Of a stretch of DNA of 13,956 nt, positions 1 through 7,019 are shown piece by piece. This DNA is from Ruminococcus sp. (GTDB lineage Bacteria > Bacillota > Clostridia > Oscillospirales > Ruminococcaceae), in NCBI GenBank assembly GCA_023667165.1, contig JAMPAO010000072.1, positions 1 through 13,956 of the forward strand, given 5' to 3'. The notes beneath the pieces are model-generated. The model had not been told where the DNA came from, ran no database searches, and saw only the letters and a list, made by a program, of their open reading frames with translations. Positions within the stretch are counted from its first letter, which is position 1. Each line of letters begins with the position of its first letter. The position numbers and the translations under genes were made by a program.

Positions 1-1161
1 TCCGTACCCCTGCAGCTTTTCCAGGATACCTACGGCGGAAACGTTGAGTGGATATCCACCACATGGGACACAAGATATTCCGACCTTTCCACCCACGTGC
101 TGGGCGGCGACGGCGTAGACTTCTTCCCCTGCGACACCGCAGCTCTTCCCAAGGGCGTTATCAGCGGAATGTTCCAGCCTGTTGACGATTATATCGAAAT
201 GGACTCCGACCTGTGGACAGACGTTTCCGAGGCTATGGAGATATACAACTTCGGCGGCAGGCATTACGAGCTTGTAAACAGCATCAGCGCGGAAACCATC
301 ATCATCTACAACAAGCAGACCATCGAGGAAAACGGTCTGGACGATCCCTGGGAGCTTTATCAGGCAGGCGAATGGAACTGGGATACCTTTACATCCGCTC
401 TGGAGAGCTTTGTAGATCCCGACAGCGACCAGTGGGGTCTTGACGGATACTGGGCGGAAAAGGCTCTGTTCCTTTCCGCAGGCGTTCCTTCCGTTGAGTC
501 CGTTGACGGCTCTCTTACCGTAAATCTTAACGATCCCACCGTTGAAAAGGCTATGAACTGGGGTTACGATCTTTACAACAAGGGTCTTGTGCTTGACAGA
601 TCCATATTCGACTGGGCAGAGCAGCCGCAGTTCATGGGCGAGGGCAGAGAACTGTTCTATATCATAGGCGCATGGGCGGTACAGTCCAACCCCGATACAT
701 GGACCACAAAGATCCCTGTTGAAAATCTTGGTCTTGCACCCGTCCCCTCTCCCGCAGGCTCGGATCCTTACGCAGGCGCTACCCTTGACGGCTGGGTACT
801 CTGCAAGGGCGCAGGCAACCCCGAGGGCGTAGGACTTTTTGCGGACTGCACACGTCTTGCCAACACCAACGACGACGCCATCGCCATCGGCGACAAGAAA
901 GCTATGGAGGACTATAGCTGGACTGAGGAGCTTATCGCCATCAATAAGGAGATAAACGACCTTGCCCGTCAGTACCCCGTTGTTGACCTGGCTACGGGCG
1001 TATCTACGGACGTTGCTTCCATCACCACCGACGGCGGCGACCAGATCGGTCTTAGAGCGGCGTTCCACGGCGTTGACTGGGCGACCAACAGAGAAGAGAT
1101 CTCCGGCGTTGTAGAAATGCTGGTGGAAGAGGCTGACGCTTCTCTCAAGAGCATCGGCTGA
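1..1161 (+). CDS. Extracellular solute-binding protein of an ABC transporter (5' truncated)
   Basis: The reading frame is open from base 1 to the TGA at 1159-1161, giving 387 residues; the true start, signal peptide and lipobox lie left of the window. A GTG at 97 is internal and not a real start, because protein-like sequence continues upstream of it. The aromatic-rich chain contains a segment like WELYQAGEWNWDTF (about residues 117-130), typical of the clamshell lipoproteins of family 1 that capture sugars or oligosaccharides outside the cell and deliver them to ABC permeases. This family usually runs 420-550 residues, so roughly 50-150 residues are missing. No permease follows: a strong terminator comes 45 bases downstream, so this is the last or only gene of its unit. 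The ligand cannot be told from sequence; the carbohydrate assignment is inferred from the family. Confidence 0.85.
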   Translation, partial: SVPLQLFQDTYGGNVEWISTTWDTRYSDLSTHVLGGDGVDFFPCDTAALPKGVISGMFQPVDDYIEMDSDLWTDVSEAMEIYNFGGRHYELVNSISAETIIIYNKQTIEENGLDDPWELYQAGEWNWDTFTSALESFVDPDSDQWGLDGYWAEKALFLSAGVPSVESVDGSLTVNLNDPTVEKAMNWGYDLYNKGLVLDRSIFDWAEQPQFMGEGRELFYIIGAWAVQSNPDTWTTKIPVENLGLAPVPSPAGSDPYAGATLDGWVLCKGAGNPEGVGLFADCTRLANTNDDAIAIGDKKAMEDYSWTEELIAINKEINDLARQYPVVDLATGVSTDVASITTDGGDQIGLRAAFHGVDWATNREEISGVVEMLVEEADASLKSIG

Positions 1162-1206
1162 TGATCCCGTTAAAATAGTTGCTTTCGGCAATTTAAGGTT
1201 AAAGAT

Positions 1207-1251
1207 AATTTAAGCTCCGGTGATTTTTTTCACCGGAGCTTAAATTTTTAT
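1207..1251 (+). terminator. Rho-independent terminator after the solute-binding protein gene
   Basis: A perfect 16-bp inverted repeat pairs AATTTAAGCTCCGGTG (1207-1222) with CACCGGAGCTTAAATT (1231-1246) around an 8-base loop of A and seven T, and runs into T residues (1245-1249). The core of the stem is GC-rich. Its flanks are A/T on both sides, so it could also stop transcription from the opposite strand. Confidence 0.9.
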
Positions 1252-1252
1252 A

Positions 1253-1303
1253 CGGACTGAAATAAGACAGAGCCTTATTTGTCCGCGCCGCCGCACTTTT
1301 TTT
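1253..1303 (+). terminator. Second stem-loop upstream of pyrG, possible back-up terminator
   Basis: CGGAC (1253-1257) pairs with GTCCG (1281-1285), and inside it AAATAAG (1260-1266) pairs with CTTATTT (1274-1280), leaving a 2-base bulge and a 7-base loop. A run of seven T lies about 11 bases downstream (1297-1303), further away than in a normal terminator. It ends before the pyrG promoter, so it is not part of the pyrG leader. It could back up the preceding terminator, but the distance to the T-run keeps confidence modest. Confidence 0.4.
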
Positions 1304-1324
1304 ATTTTATTATGCCCAAACCCC

Positions 1325-1353
1325 TTGCATTCGGCGGAAAAAAATGATATAAT
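1325..1353 (+). promoter_or_regulatory. Sigma-A promoter of pyrG, with extended -10
   Basis: The -35 element TTGCAT (1325-1330) is separated by 17 bp from a perfect TATAAT (1348-1353), preceded by TG at 1345-1346 (TGATATAAT). Transcription should begin near 1360, giving a leader of about 38 bases. No hairpin fits in that leader. Confidence 0.85.
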
Positions 1354-1384
1354 AAAAAGTAATATTGTTTATGTGTCCGTATAT

Positions 1385-1390
1385 GGGAGG
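1385..1390 (+). promoter_or_regulatory. Ribosome binding site that fixes the pyrG start
   Basis: GGGAGG lies 7 bases before ATG 1398. It selects this ATG over in-frame codons further upstream (open from about 1365), which have no such site and would add residues not found in the family. Confidence 0.85.
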
Positions 1391-1397
1391 AAAAGAA

Positions 1398-3002
1398 ATG
1401 CCAACAAAGTACATATTCGTAACAGGCGGAGTGGTATCCGGTCTGGGCAAGGGAATAACCGCCGCGTCGCTGGGACGTCTGCTCAAGCAGAGAGGATACA
1501 GGGTAACGATCCAGAAGTTCGACCCTTACATCAACGTCGACCCCGGTACCATGTCGCCTTATCAGCACGGAGAGGTGTTCGTTACCGACGACGGAGCGGA
1601 AACCGATCTCGACCTGGGTCATTACGAAAGGTTCGTAGACGAAAATCTTTCGGTAAATTCCAATGTCACAACGGGAAAGATATACTGGACCGTCCTGAAC
1701 AAGGAACGCAGAGGAGATTATCTGGGCGGCACCGTGCAGGTGATCCCCCATATAACCAACGAGATAAAGGAAAAGGTCTACCGTGTGGGCAGAGAGAGCA
1801 ATACCGATATAGTCATCACCGAGATAGGCGGTACTGTGGGCGATATCGAATCCACCCCATTTCTGGAGGCGATAAGACAGGTAAGCACGGAGGTGGGCAG
1901 ATCCAACGCGATCTACATCCATGTGACGCTGGTGCCTTATATAGCAGGCTCGGAGGAGCTGAAATCCAAGCCTACCCAGCACTCCACAAAGGAGCTGCTT
2001 TCCGTCGGCATACAGCCGAATATAATCGTCTGCCGCAGCGAAAAGGAGATACCCGAGGATATGCGCAGCAAGATCGCCCTTTTCTGCAACGTCAGGGACG
2101 AGGACGTAATACAGAACCTTACCGCGCCATCTCTCTATGAGATACCCCTCTGGCTTGAAAAAGAGGGACTGGCAAGGATCGTATGCCACCATCTGGGACT
2201 GGAGGACAGAGAGCCGGATCTTGCCGAATGGGAGGAAATGGTGGACCGCGCCAAATCCGCCAAGGGCAAGGTGACCATAGGTCTTGTGGGCAAATACGTA
2301 ATGCTTCACGACGCGTATCTGTCCGTTGCCGAGGCGCTGCGCCACGGGGGGATAGTAAACGGCGCGGAGGTGGATATCCGCTGGATAAATTCCGAGGAGA
2401 TAACTGGAAAAAACGCCGCAAAGCAGCTTAAGGGCTGCGACGGCATAATCGTCCCCGGCGGCTTCGGCGACAGGGGCATAGAGGGCATGATAGAAGCTAT
2501 ACGCTACGCAAGGGAAAGCAAAACTCCGCTGTTCGGCATATGTCTGGGTATGCAGATGGCTGTGGTCGAGTTTGCAAGAAACGTTTTGGGACTGTCGGGG
2601 GCAAATTCCACCGAGTTCGGCGAAACGCCCTATCCCGTTATAGATATTATGGAGGATCAGAAAAGCATTACCGAAAAGGGAGGCACCATGCGCCTCGGTC
2701 TGTATCCCTGCAAGCTGTCGGAGGATACCGTATGCCGCAGGGTCTACGGCGACGAGCTGATATATGAGCGTCACCGTCACCGCTGGGAATTCAACAACAC
2801 CTACCGTTCCGCAATAAGCGAAAAGGGAATGAAAATAGCGGGCATATCGCCCGACGAAAGACTGGTGGAGATCGTGGAGATACCCGATCACCCGTGGTTC
2901 GTGGGAGTTCAGTTCCACCCCGAATTCAAGTCCCGTCCCAACAAGGCGCACAAGCTGTTTGCCGATTTTATAAGGGCGTCTTTGGCTAATCAATCAAAAT
3001 GA
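1398..3002 (+). CDS. pyrG: CTP synthase (glutamine-hydrolysing)
   Basis: CTP synthase converts UTP to CTP with ATP and glutamine, the last step of de novo pyrimidine nucleotide synthesis, in the cytoplasm. From ATG 1398 the protein has 534 residues, the normal length (B. subtilis about 535). The N-terminal amidoligase domain starts with the P-loop GGVVSGLGKGI (residues 10-20) followed by the conserved KFDPYINVDPGTM. The C-terminal class I glutamine amidotransferase domain carries the nucleophile in GICLGMQ (Cys382) and the HPE of the triad (His507, Glu509). All catalytic parts are present, so the enzyme should be active. It has its own promoter and is flanked by unrelated genes. The roughly 38-base leader lacks the G-start and terminator hairpin used for CTP-sensing attenuation of pyrG in Bacillus, so that control is probably absent here. 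Confidence 0.98.
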   Translation: MPTKYIFVTGGVVSGLGKGITAASLGRLLKQRGYRVTIQKFDPYINVDPGTMSPYQHGEVFVTDDGAETDLDLGHYERFVDENLSVNSNVTTGKIYWTVLNKERRGDYLGGTVQVIPHITNEIKEKVYRVGRESNTDIVITEIGGTVGDIESTPFLEAIRQVSTEVGRSNAIYIHVTLVPYIAGSEELKSKPTQHSTKELLSVGIQPNIIVCRSEKEIPEDMRSKIALFCNVRDEDVIQNLTAPSLYEIPLWLEKEGLARIVCHHLGLEDREPDLAEWEEMVDRAKSAKGKVTIGLVGKYVMLHDAYLSVAEALRHGGIVNGAEVDIRWINSEEITGKNAAKQLKGCDGIIVPGGFGDRGIEGMIEAIRYARESKTPLFGICLGMQMAVVEFARNVLGLSGANSTEFGETPYPVIDIMEDQKSITEKGGTMRLGLYPCKLSEDTVCRRVYGDELIYERHRHRWEFNNTYRSAISEKGMKIAGISPDERLVEIVEIPDHPWFVGVQFHPEFKSRPNKAHKLFADFIRASLANQSK

Positions 3003-3011
3003 GAAATAAAA

Positions 3012-3038
3012 TTTGTATATTCCTACAGGAAATACAAA
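3012..3038. other. AT-rich stem-loop after pyrG
   Basis: TTTGTAT (3012-3018) pairs with ATACAAA (3032-3038) and TTCC (3020-3023) with GGAA (3028-3031), with one bulged A and a TACA loop. No T-tract follows on the plus strand, so it is a poor plus-strand terminator. On the minus strand it is followed by T-rich sequence. It may simply protect the 3' end of the pyrG transcript. It ends just before the fapA-like promoter. Confidence 0.35.
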
Positions 3039-3040
3039 AA

Positions 3041-3065
3041 ACTATTGCAAAACTTTGGCAATAGT
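3041..3065. promoter_or_regulatory. Inverted repeat inside the promoter, candidate operator
   Basis: ACTATTGC (3041-3048) is the exact reverse complement of GCAATAGT (3058-3065), with a 9-base spacer. It covers the -35 element and runs up to the -10 of the promoter at 3045-3073, where a bound dimeric repressor would block RNA polymerase. The regulator is unknown. Confidence 0.4.
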
Positions 3066-3073
3066 GCTATAAT
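3045..3073 (+). promoter_or_regulatory. Sigma-A promoter of the fapA-tcdA-proS gene series
   Basis: TTGCAA (3045-3050), a 17-bp spacer and TATAAT (3068-3073) with an upstream TG (TGCTATAAT) form a strong promoter 30 bases before the ATG at 3103. No other clear promoter appears before 7020, so it probably serves the downstream same-strand genes too. Confidence 0.85.
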
Positions 3074-3102
3074 AAAGTAATAAGAGAAAAGGAGGCGGCT
3101 TT

Positions 3103-4491
3103 ATGACAAATAATCCTAATAATTTAATGCCTACCGACGGCGAGGCCGTGGTGACCGTACTGCCGAACTATTCGGCTGCTTATCTTACGATATACCCCGC
3201 TCATAACGGCGGAAAGGACATAGGCTTCGGGGACGTTATCAGCGCGCTCTCCATGAAAGGCGTCAAACATAACGTAAAAACCGACCTTATAAAGGAGCTG
3301 CTGGATACAAAGGGCTTCGATAAGGAGGTAAAGATCGCCGAGGCGGATATGCCCGTAAACGGAAAAAACGGCACTGTCAAATACGCCTTTTCAAAGGAAA
3401 CTGTTCTTGCCCCGAAAGAGGACGACAACGGATTTGTTGATTACAAGGATCTGGGACTTATCAGAAATATAAGGGAAAACGAAACTATAGCCGAGATAAC
3501 CCTCCCCGACAGCGGCACCGACGGCATGGACGTCAGAGGAGTGGTCATGAGAGCGATCCCCGGAAAAAACGCCTCCTATACCGTAGGTGCGGGAACCAAG
3601 CTGACGGAGGACGGTCTTAGGATCATTTCCGCCATGGACGGCCATGTGTGCTTCAAGAACGGCGGCTTCTGCGTTGAATCCACCGTTACCATAGGAGGCG
3701 ACGTGGATACCTCCGTGGGCAATCTCGATTTCATCGGAGATATCGTTATAAAGGGCGAGGTCATGGAGGGCTTCTCCGTCACTTCGGCAAAGAATATCAC
3801 CATAGGCGGAAACGCTACGGGAGCGTACATCAAGGCGGGCGGCTCTATCACCGTCAAAAAGGGATGCATAAACTCCAGCATGACCGCTCACGGCGACATC
3901 AACTGCCAGTTCTGCGAATATTCCAAGATAATCACCGACGGCAATCTAAACGCCCAGACCTTTGTTATATGCGACGTTTACTGTGCGGGCAATCTTACGG
4001 GCAAGGCGCTCAACGGCGGAAAATACACCGTTCTGGGCGATACGACGGTAAAATATCTGGGAACGAAGAACTATGCTCCCACCGAGGTCATAGCGGGAGA
4101 TAACGCCGTACTTATGAAAGAAAAGGAAGAGGCTGTAAAGACCCTTGCCGAGCTTGACAGCAAGATCGACAGATGCACTCAGATAGTGGATTTCCTCAAC
4201 GAAAAGCGCAAGGAGCTCAAGCGCCTGCCGGAGGATAAGGAAGAGCTGCTGGGAGTTTCCGTAAAAAACAAGATATCTTTCCAGATGCAGAAGAAGAAGC
4301 TGCATAAAAGGATCGCCAGCATTGACGATTCCCTTGCCCAGAAGCAGTACCGTACGGTTACAGTAAGCGGAATGGCATATCCGGGCGTAAAGGTGACGAT
4401 AAACGACGCTTCCATGAAGATAGATCACGAAACCCCAAAGGTCAAGATATACTTGGACGACAACGGCAATATCGTTACGGGTATTGCATAA
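3103..4491 (+). CDS. FapA (DUF342) family protein
   Basis: The 462-residue protein begins at an ATG 7 bases after AAAGGAGG (3088-3095). It matches the FapA/DUF342 layout: an N-terminal mixed domain (about 1-150), a long glycine-rich region of repeating short strands (about 155-325, with segments such as VTIGGDVDTSVGNLDFIGD and ITIGGNATGAYIKAGGSI) expected to form a beta-helix, then a charged coiled coil (about 333-412) and a short beta-rich tail. There is no signal peptide or membrane helix, so it should be cytoplasmic. FapA proteins were named for an effect on flagellar assembly in Vibrio, but many Clostridia carry them without nearby motility genes, as here; the molecular role is unsettled. 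It is the first gene after a strong promoter with a possible operator. Confidence 0.85.
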   Translation: MTNNPNNLMPTDGEAVVTVLPNYSAAYLTIYPAHNGGKDIGFGDVISALSMKGVKHNVKTDLIKELLDTKGFDKEVKIAEADMPVNGKNGTVKYAFSKETVLAPKEDDNGFVDYKDLGLIRNIRENETIAEITLPDSGTDGMDVRGVVMRAIPGKNASYTVGAGTKLTEDGLRIISAMDGHVCFKNGGFCVESTVTIGGDVDTSVGNLDFIGDIVIKGEVMEGFSVTSAKNITIGGNATGAYIKAGGSITVKKGCINSSMTAHGDINCQFCEYSKIITDGNLNAQTFVICDVYCAGNLTGKALNGGKYTVLGDTTVKYLGTKNYAPTEVIAGDNAVLMKEKEEAVKTLAELDSKIDRCTQIVDFLNEKRKELKRLPEDKEELLGVSVKNKISFQMQKKKLHKRIASIDDSLAQKQYRTVTVSGMAYPGVKVTINDASMKIDHETPKVKIYLDDNGNIVTGIA

Positions 4492-4506
4492 GCAAGAGGC
4501 AGTTTT

Positions 4507-5223
4507 ATGACAGACGAACAGTACTCCCGCACCGCAGTGCTGCTGGGAGAGGAAAAGCTCAATAAGCTCAGGCGCTCCCGCGTTGCCGTGTTCGGCGCGG
4601 GGGGCGTGGGGAGCTATGCCATAGAGGCTCTTGCCCGCTGCGGCACGGGGAGCATAGATATTTTCGACGGCGATAGGATAGCCGTTTCCAACCTTAACCG
4701 TCAGCTTATCGCCCTGAAAAGCACCGTGGGAATGTACAAGTCGGACGCGGCGGCGGCAAGGATAGCAGACATCGACGGCAGCATAAAGGCGACGGGACAC
4801 AGAATGTTCTTTCTCCCCGAAAACGCGGACGAGGTGGATTTTTCCGCCTTTGACGCCGTTATCGACGCAGTGGATACTGTGGCCGCCAAGCTGGAGATAA
4901 TAGTAAGAGCGCAGGCGGCGGGGGTTTTTGTCATCTCCTCAATGGGTGCGGGCAACAAGCTTGATCCGTCCAAATTCACCGTCTGCGATATATACGAAAC
5001 CTCCGTCTGTCCTCTTGCAAGGGTAATGCGCAGGGAACTCAGGAAAAGAGGGGTCAAGTCTCTCAGAACGGTCTATTCCACGGAGGAGGCTCACCCGCCC
5101 CGTATACCCTGCGAGCCGGACGAAAGAGGAAAGCTCCCTCCGGGCAGCGTTTCCTTTGTTCCCTCGGCTGCGGGACTGCTTATTGCGGCGGAAACGGTGA
5201 AATATCTGACGGAAAACGGGTAA
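4507..5223 (+). CDS. tcdA: tRNA threonylcarbamoyladenosine dehydratase (TcdA/CsdL, ThiF-like E1 fold)
   Basis: TcdA uses ATP to cyclise t6A at position 37 of ANN-decoding tRNAs into ct6A, aiding accurate decoding. The 238-residue protein has the ThiF/MoeB-type nucleotide fold: GAGGVG (residues 30-35), then FDGD with Asp56 and the adenylation motif NLNRQ (62-66). The later segment TSVCPLARVMRRELRKRG separates TcdA from MoeB and ThiF, and the zinc-binding CxxC pairs of MoeB are absent. Family length is about 240-270, so this is a full protein. The ATG follows a modest AGAGG (4495-4499) and lies 15 bases after the preceding stop, so it is co-transcribed with the FapA gene. Its position near proS groups two tRNA functions. 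A general E1-like role is less likely because the TcdA-specific part is clear. Confidence 0.92.
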   Translation: MTDEQYSRTAVLLGEEKLNKLRRSRVAVFGAGGVGSYAIEALARCGTGSIDIFDGDRIAVSNLNRQLIALKSTVGMYKSDAAAARIADIDGSIKATGHRMFFLPENADEVDFSAFDAVIDAVDTVAAKLEIIVRAQAAGVFVISSMGAGNKLDPSKFTVCDIYETSVCPLARVMRRELRKRGVKSLRTVYSTEEAHPPRIPCEPDERGKLPPGSVSFVPSAAGLLIAAETVKYLTENG

Positions 5224-5238
5224 AAACGGTCATATATG

Positions 5239-5247
5239 GGGAAAGGA
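5239..5247 (+). promoter_or_regulatory. Ribosome binding site fixing the start of the 94-residue membrane protein
   Basis: GGGGAAAGGA ends at 5248, about 6-7 bases before ATG 5255. The in-frame TTG at 5249 sits almost on top of this site and cannot use it, so ATG 5255 is the start. Confidence 0.7.
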
Positions 5248-5254
5248 CTTGAAA

Positions 5255-5539
5255 ATGCAGGAAATATCAGCATATACCCTTACGGTATCGGGGATAAACG
5301 CCGAGCCGGCAGCCGATGAGATATCCGCGGGAGCCGTTGTGCTTACGGGGATAATCGCCGTGACCCTTATATATGTGGTGACATCCTTTCTGCCCAATAT
5401 CGCCGCGGCGGCGGACAAGCTGCTCGGCAGGAAAGGCGGAAAACCGAACTCGGAAGAAAGCGGGGACGGGTACAAGGTTTACGATATCTACGAGGGTGAG
5501 AAAAACCTTGATGATGATAATGAAAAGGAGCAGCATTAA
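5255..5539 (+). CDS. Small single-pass membrane protein, function unknown
   Basis: I do not recognise this 94-residue protein. It has a short N-terminal segment, one strongly hydrophobic helix (about residues 25-45, AVVLTGIIAVTLIYVVTSFL), a lysine/arginine cluster right after it (about 55-63) and a hydrophilic, acidic, probably disordered tail. By the positive-inside rule the N-terminus faces out and the tail faces the cytoplasm; there is no cleavage site for a signal peptidase. It sits 31 bases after tcdA and ends one base before the proS start, and the proS ribosome binding site lies inside its last codons, so the two are probably translationally coupled. The outline loosely recalls small accessory subunits such as the OadG group, but no decisive motif supports that. 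Confidence 0.7.
   Translation: MQEISAYTLTVSGINAEPAADEISAGAVVLTGIIAVTLIYVVTSFLPNIAAAADKLLGRKGGKPNSEESGDGYKVYDIYEGEKNLDDDNEKEQH
5524..5530 (+). promoter_or_regulatory. proS ribosome binding site inside the upstream gene
   Basis: AAAAGGAG ends at 5530, 10 bases before ATG 5541, within the last codons of the 94-residue protein. It selects ATG 5541 over upstream in-frame codons (open from about 5496) that would add a Met/Lys-rich stretch overlapping the previous gene. Confidence 0.7.
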
Positions 5540-5540
5540 A

Positions 5541-6989
5541 ATGGCAAAGGATAACAAAAAAATGGTCGGCGCCATCACCTCCATGGAGGAGGATTTCGCC
5601 AAATGGTATACCGATATCGTCAAAAAAGCCGAACTTATAGAATATACCAGCGTTAAAGGCTGTATGGTAATACGCCCCTACGGCTACGCTATATGGGAGA
5701 ATATGCAGCGCATACTTGACGGAATGTTCAAAGCGACGGGACACGAGAACGTGTGTATGCCTATGTTCATACCCGAAAGCCTTTTGCAGAAGGAAAAGGA
5801 TCACGTGGAGGGGTTTGCTCCGGAGGTGGCTTGGGTCACTCACGGCGGCAGCGAGAAGCTGGAGGACAGGCTGTGCGTCCGTCCCACCTCGGAAACGCTT
5901 TTCTGCGAGCATTACGCAAATATAATTCATTCCTACCGCGATCTGCCGAAGCTGTACAATCAGTGGGTATCGGTGGTTCGCTGGGAAAAGACCACCCGTC
6001 CTTTCCTGCGGTCAAGGGAATTTCTCTGGCAGGAGGGGCATACTATCCATGCCACGGCGGAGGAGGCTGTGGAGGAAACGGAGCGTATGCTGAACGTTTA
6101 TGCGGAGTTCTGCGAAAAAAGCCTTGCAATGCCCGTAATAAAGGGCAGAAAGACCGACAGCGACAAGTTTGCGGGAGCGGAGGCGACATATGCCATAGAA
6201 GCTCTCATGCACGACGGAAAGGCGCTTCAGGCGGGCACGTCCCACTATTTCGGCGACGGCTTTGCCAAGGCGTTCGATATAATGTACACCGATAAGGACA
6301 ACAAAAAGGTATATCCTCATCAGACCTCCTGGGGCGTTACCACACGTCTTATCGGGGCGGTGATCATGACCCACGGCGACGACAACGGTCTTGTGCTGCC
6401 TCCCGCCGTCGCTCCCGTTCAGGCGGTGATCGTGCCTGTACAGCAGTTCAAGGAGGGAGTTCTGGATAAGGCAAGGGAGATGGAGGAAAAGCTGAAAGCG
6501 GCGGGAATACGCGTTAAGGTTGACGATTCGGACAATTCCCCCGGCTGGAAGTTTGCGGAATACGAGATGAAAGGCGTACCCGTGCGTATCGAGATAGGCC
6601 CCAAGGACATCGAGAACGGTCAGTGTATCTGCGCATTGAGATACAGCGGAGAAAAAATAACCGTTCCCCTTGACGGATTCGAAAATAAAGTCAGGGAAAC
6701 GCTTGACAGCGAGATCCCCCGGGGAATGTTCGAAAAGGCTCGGGAAAACAGGGAAAAGCATACCTATTCCTGCGTTTCCGCCGATGAGATAACACAGGCT
6801 CTGGCGGAAAAGGGCGACGGCTTTGTAAAAGCAATGTGGTGCGGAGATGAAGCCTGCGAGGACAAGGTAAAGGAGCTGACGGGAGTAGGCACGCGCTGCA
6901 TTCCCTTTGAGCAGGAGAATATTTCCGACAAATGCGTTTGCTGCGGAAAACCCGCAAAATGCATGGTATATTGGGGCAAAGCATACTAA
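5541..6989 (+). CDS. proS: Prolyl-tRNA synthetase, short archaeal/eukaryote-like type
   Basis: This class II enzyme charges tRNA-Pro with proline in the cytoplasm. From ATG 5541 it has 482 residues, matching the short ProRS group (about 480) and not the classical bacterial form (about 570) with its inserted editing domain. Visible parts are class II motif 1 (about residues 36-60), motif 2 from Arg147 to His167 (RWEKTTRPFLRSREFLWQEG), the motif 3 region (about 263-290, GVTTRLIGAV then HGDDNGLVLPP), an anticodon-binding domain (about 295-400) and the C-terminal domain with cysteine pairs (CGDEAC, CVCCGKPAKC) ending in the characteristic terminal Tyr. With no internal editing domain, any clearance of mischarged Ala-tRNA-Pro must come from a separate protein, not seen here. 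No T-box leader precedes it; it depends on upstream transcription. Confidence 0.97.
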   Translation: MAKDNKKMVGAITSMEEDFAKWYTDIVKKAELIEYTSVKGCMVIRPYGYAIWENMQRILDGMFKATGHENVCMPMFIPESLLQKEKDHVEGFAPEVAWVTHGGSEKLEDRLCVRPTSETLFCEHYANIIHSYRDLPKLYNQWVSVVRWEKTTRPFLRSREFLWQEGHTIHATAEEAVEETERMLNVYAEFCEKSLAMPVIKGRKTDSDKFAGAEATYAIEALMHDGKALQAGTSHYFGDGFAKAFDIMYTDKDNKKVYPHQTSWGVTTRLIGAVIMTHGDDNGLVLPPAVAPVQAVIVPVQQFKEGVLDKAREMEEKLKAAGIRVKVDDSDNSPGWKFAEYEMKGVPVRIEIGPKDIENGQCICALRYSGEKITVPLDGFENKVRETLDSEIPRGMFEKARENREKHTYSCVSADEITQALAEKGDGFVKAMWCGDEACEDKVKELTGVGTRCIPFEQENISDKCVCCGKPAKCMVYWGKAY

Positions 6990-7019
6990 GAATTCTTGCT
7001 TCCGAAAGGATGAGATCAT

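Noticed and set aside
97..99. GTG as true start of the solute-binding protein
   Set aside because: The same frame is open and protein-like back to base 1, and no ribosome binding site precedes the GTG.
1302..2993. 563-codon open frame on the minus strand opposite pyrG
   Set aside because: It lies wholly against a certain CTP synthase gene, has no recognisable domains and a His/Tyr/Arg-rich make-up typical of antisense shadows. No minus-strand promoter or ribosome binding site was seen.
5224..5540. T-box leader for proS
   Set aside because: The upstream space is filled by a small gene with its own ribosome binding site; no T-box sequence or specifier stem was seen.
6012..7019. 335-codon minus-strand frame opposite proS
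   Set aside because: Overlaps the well-supported proS in full; no independent signals.
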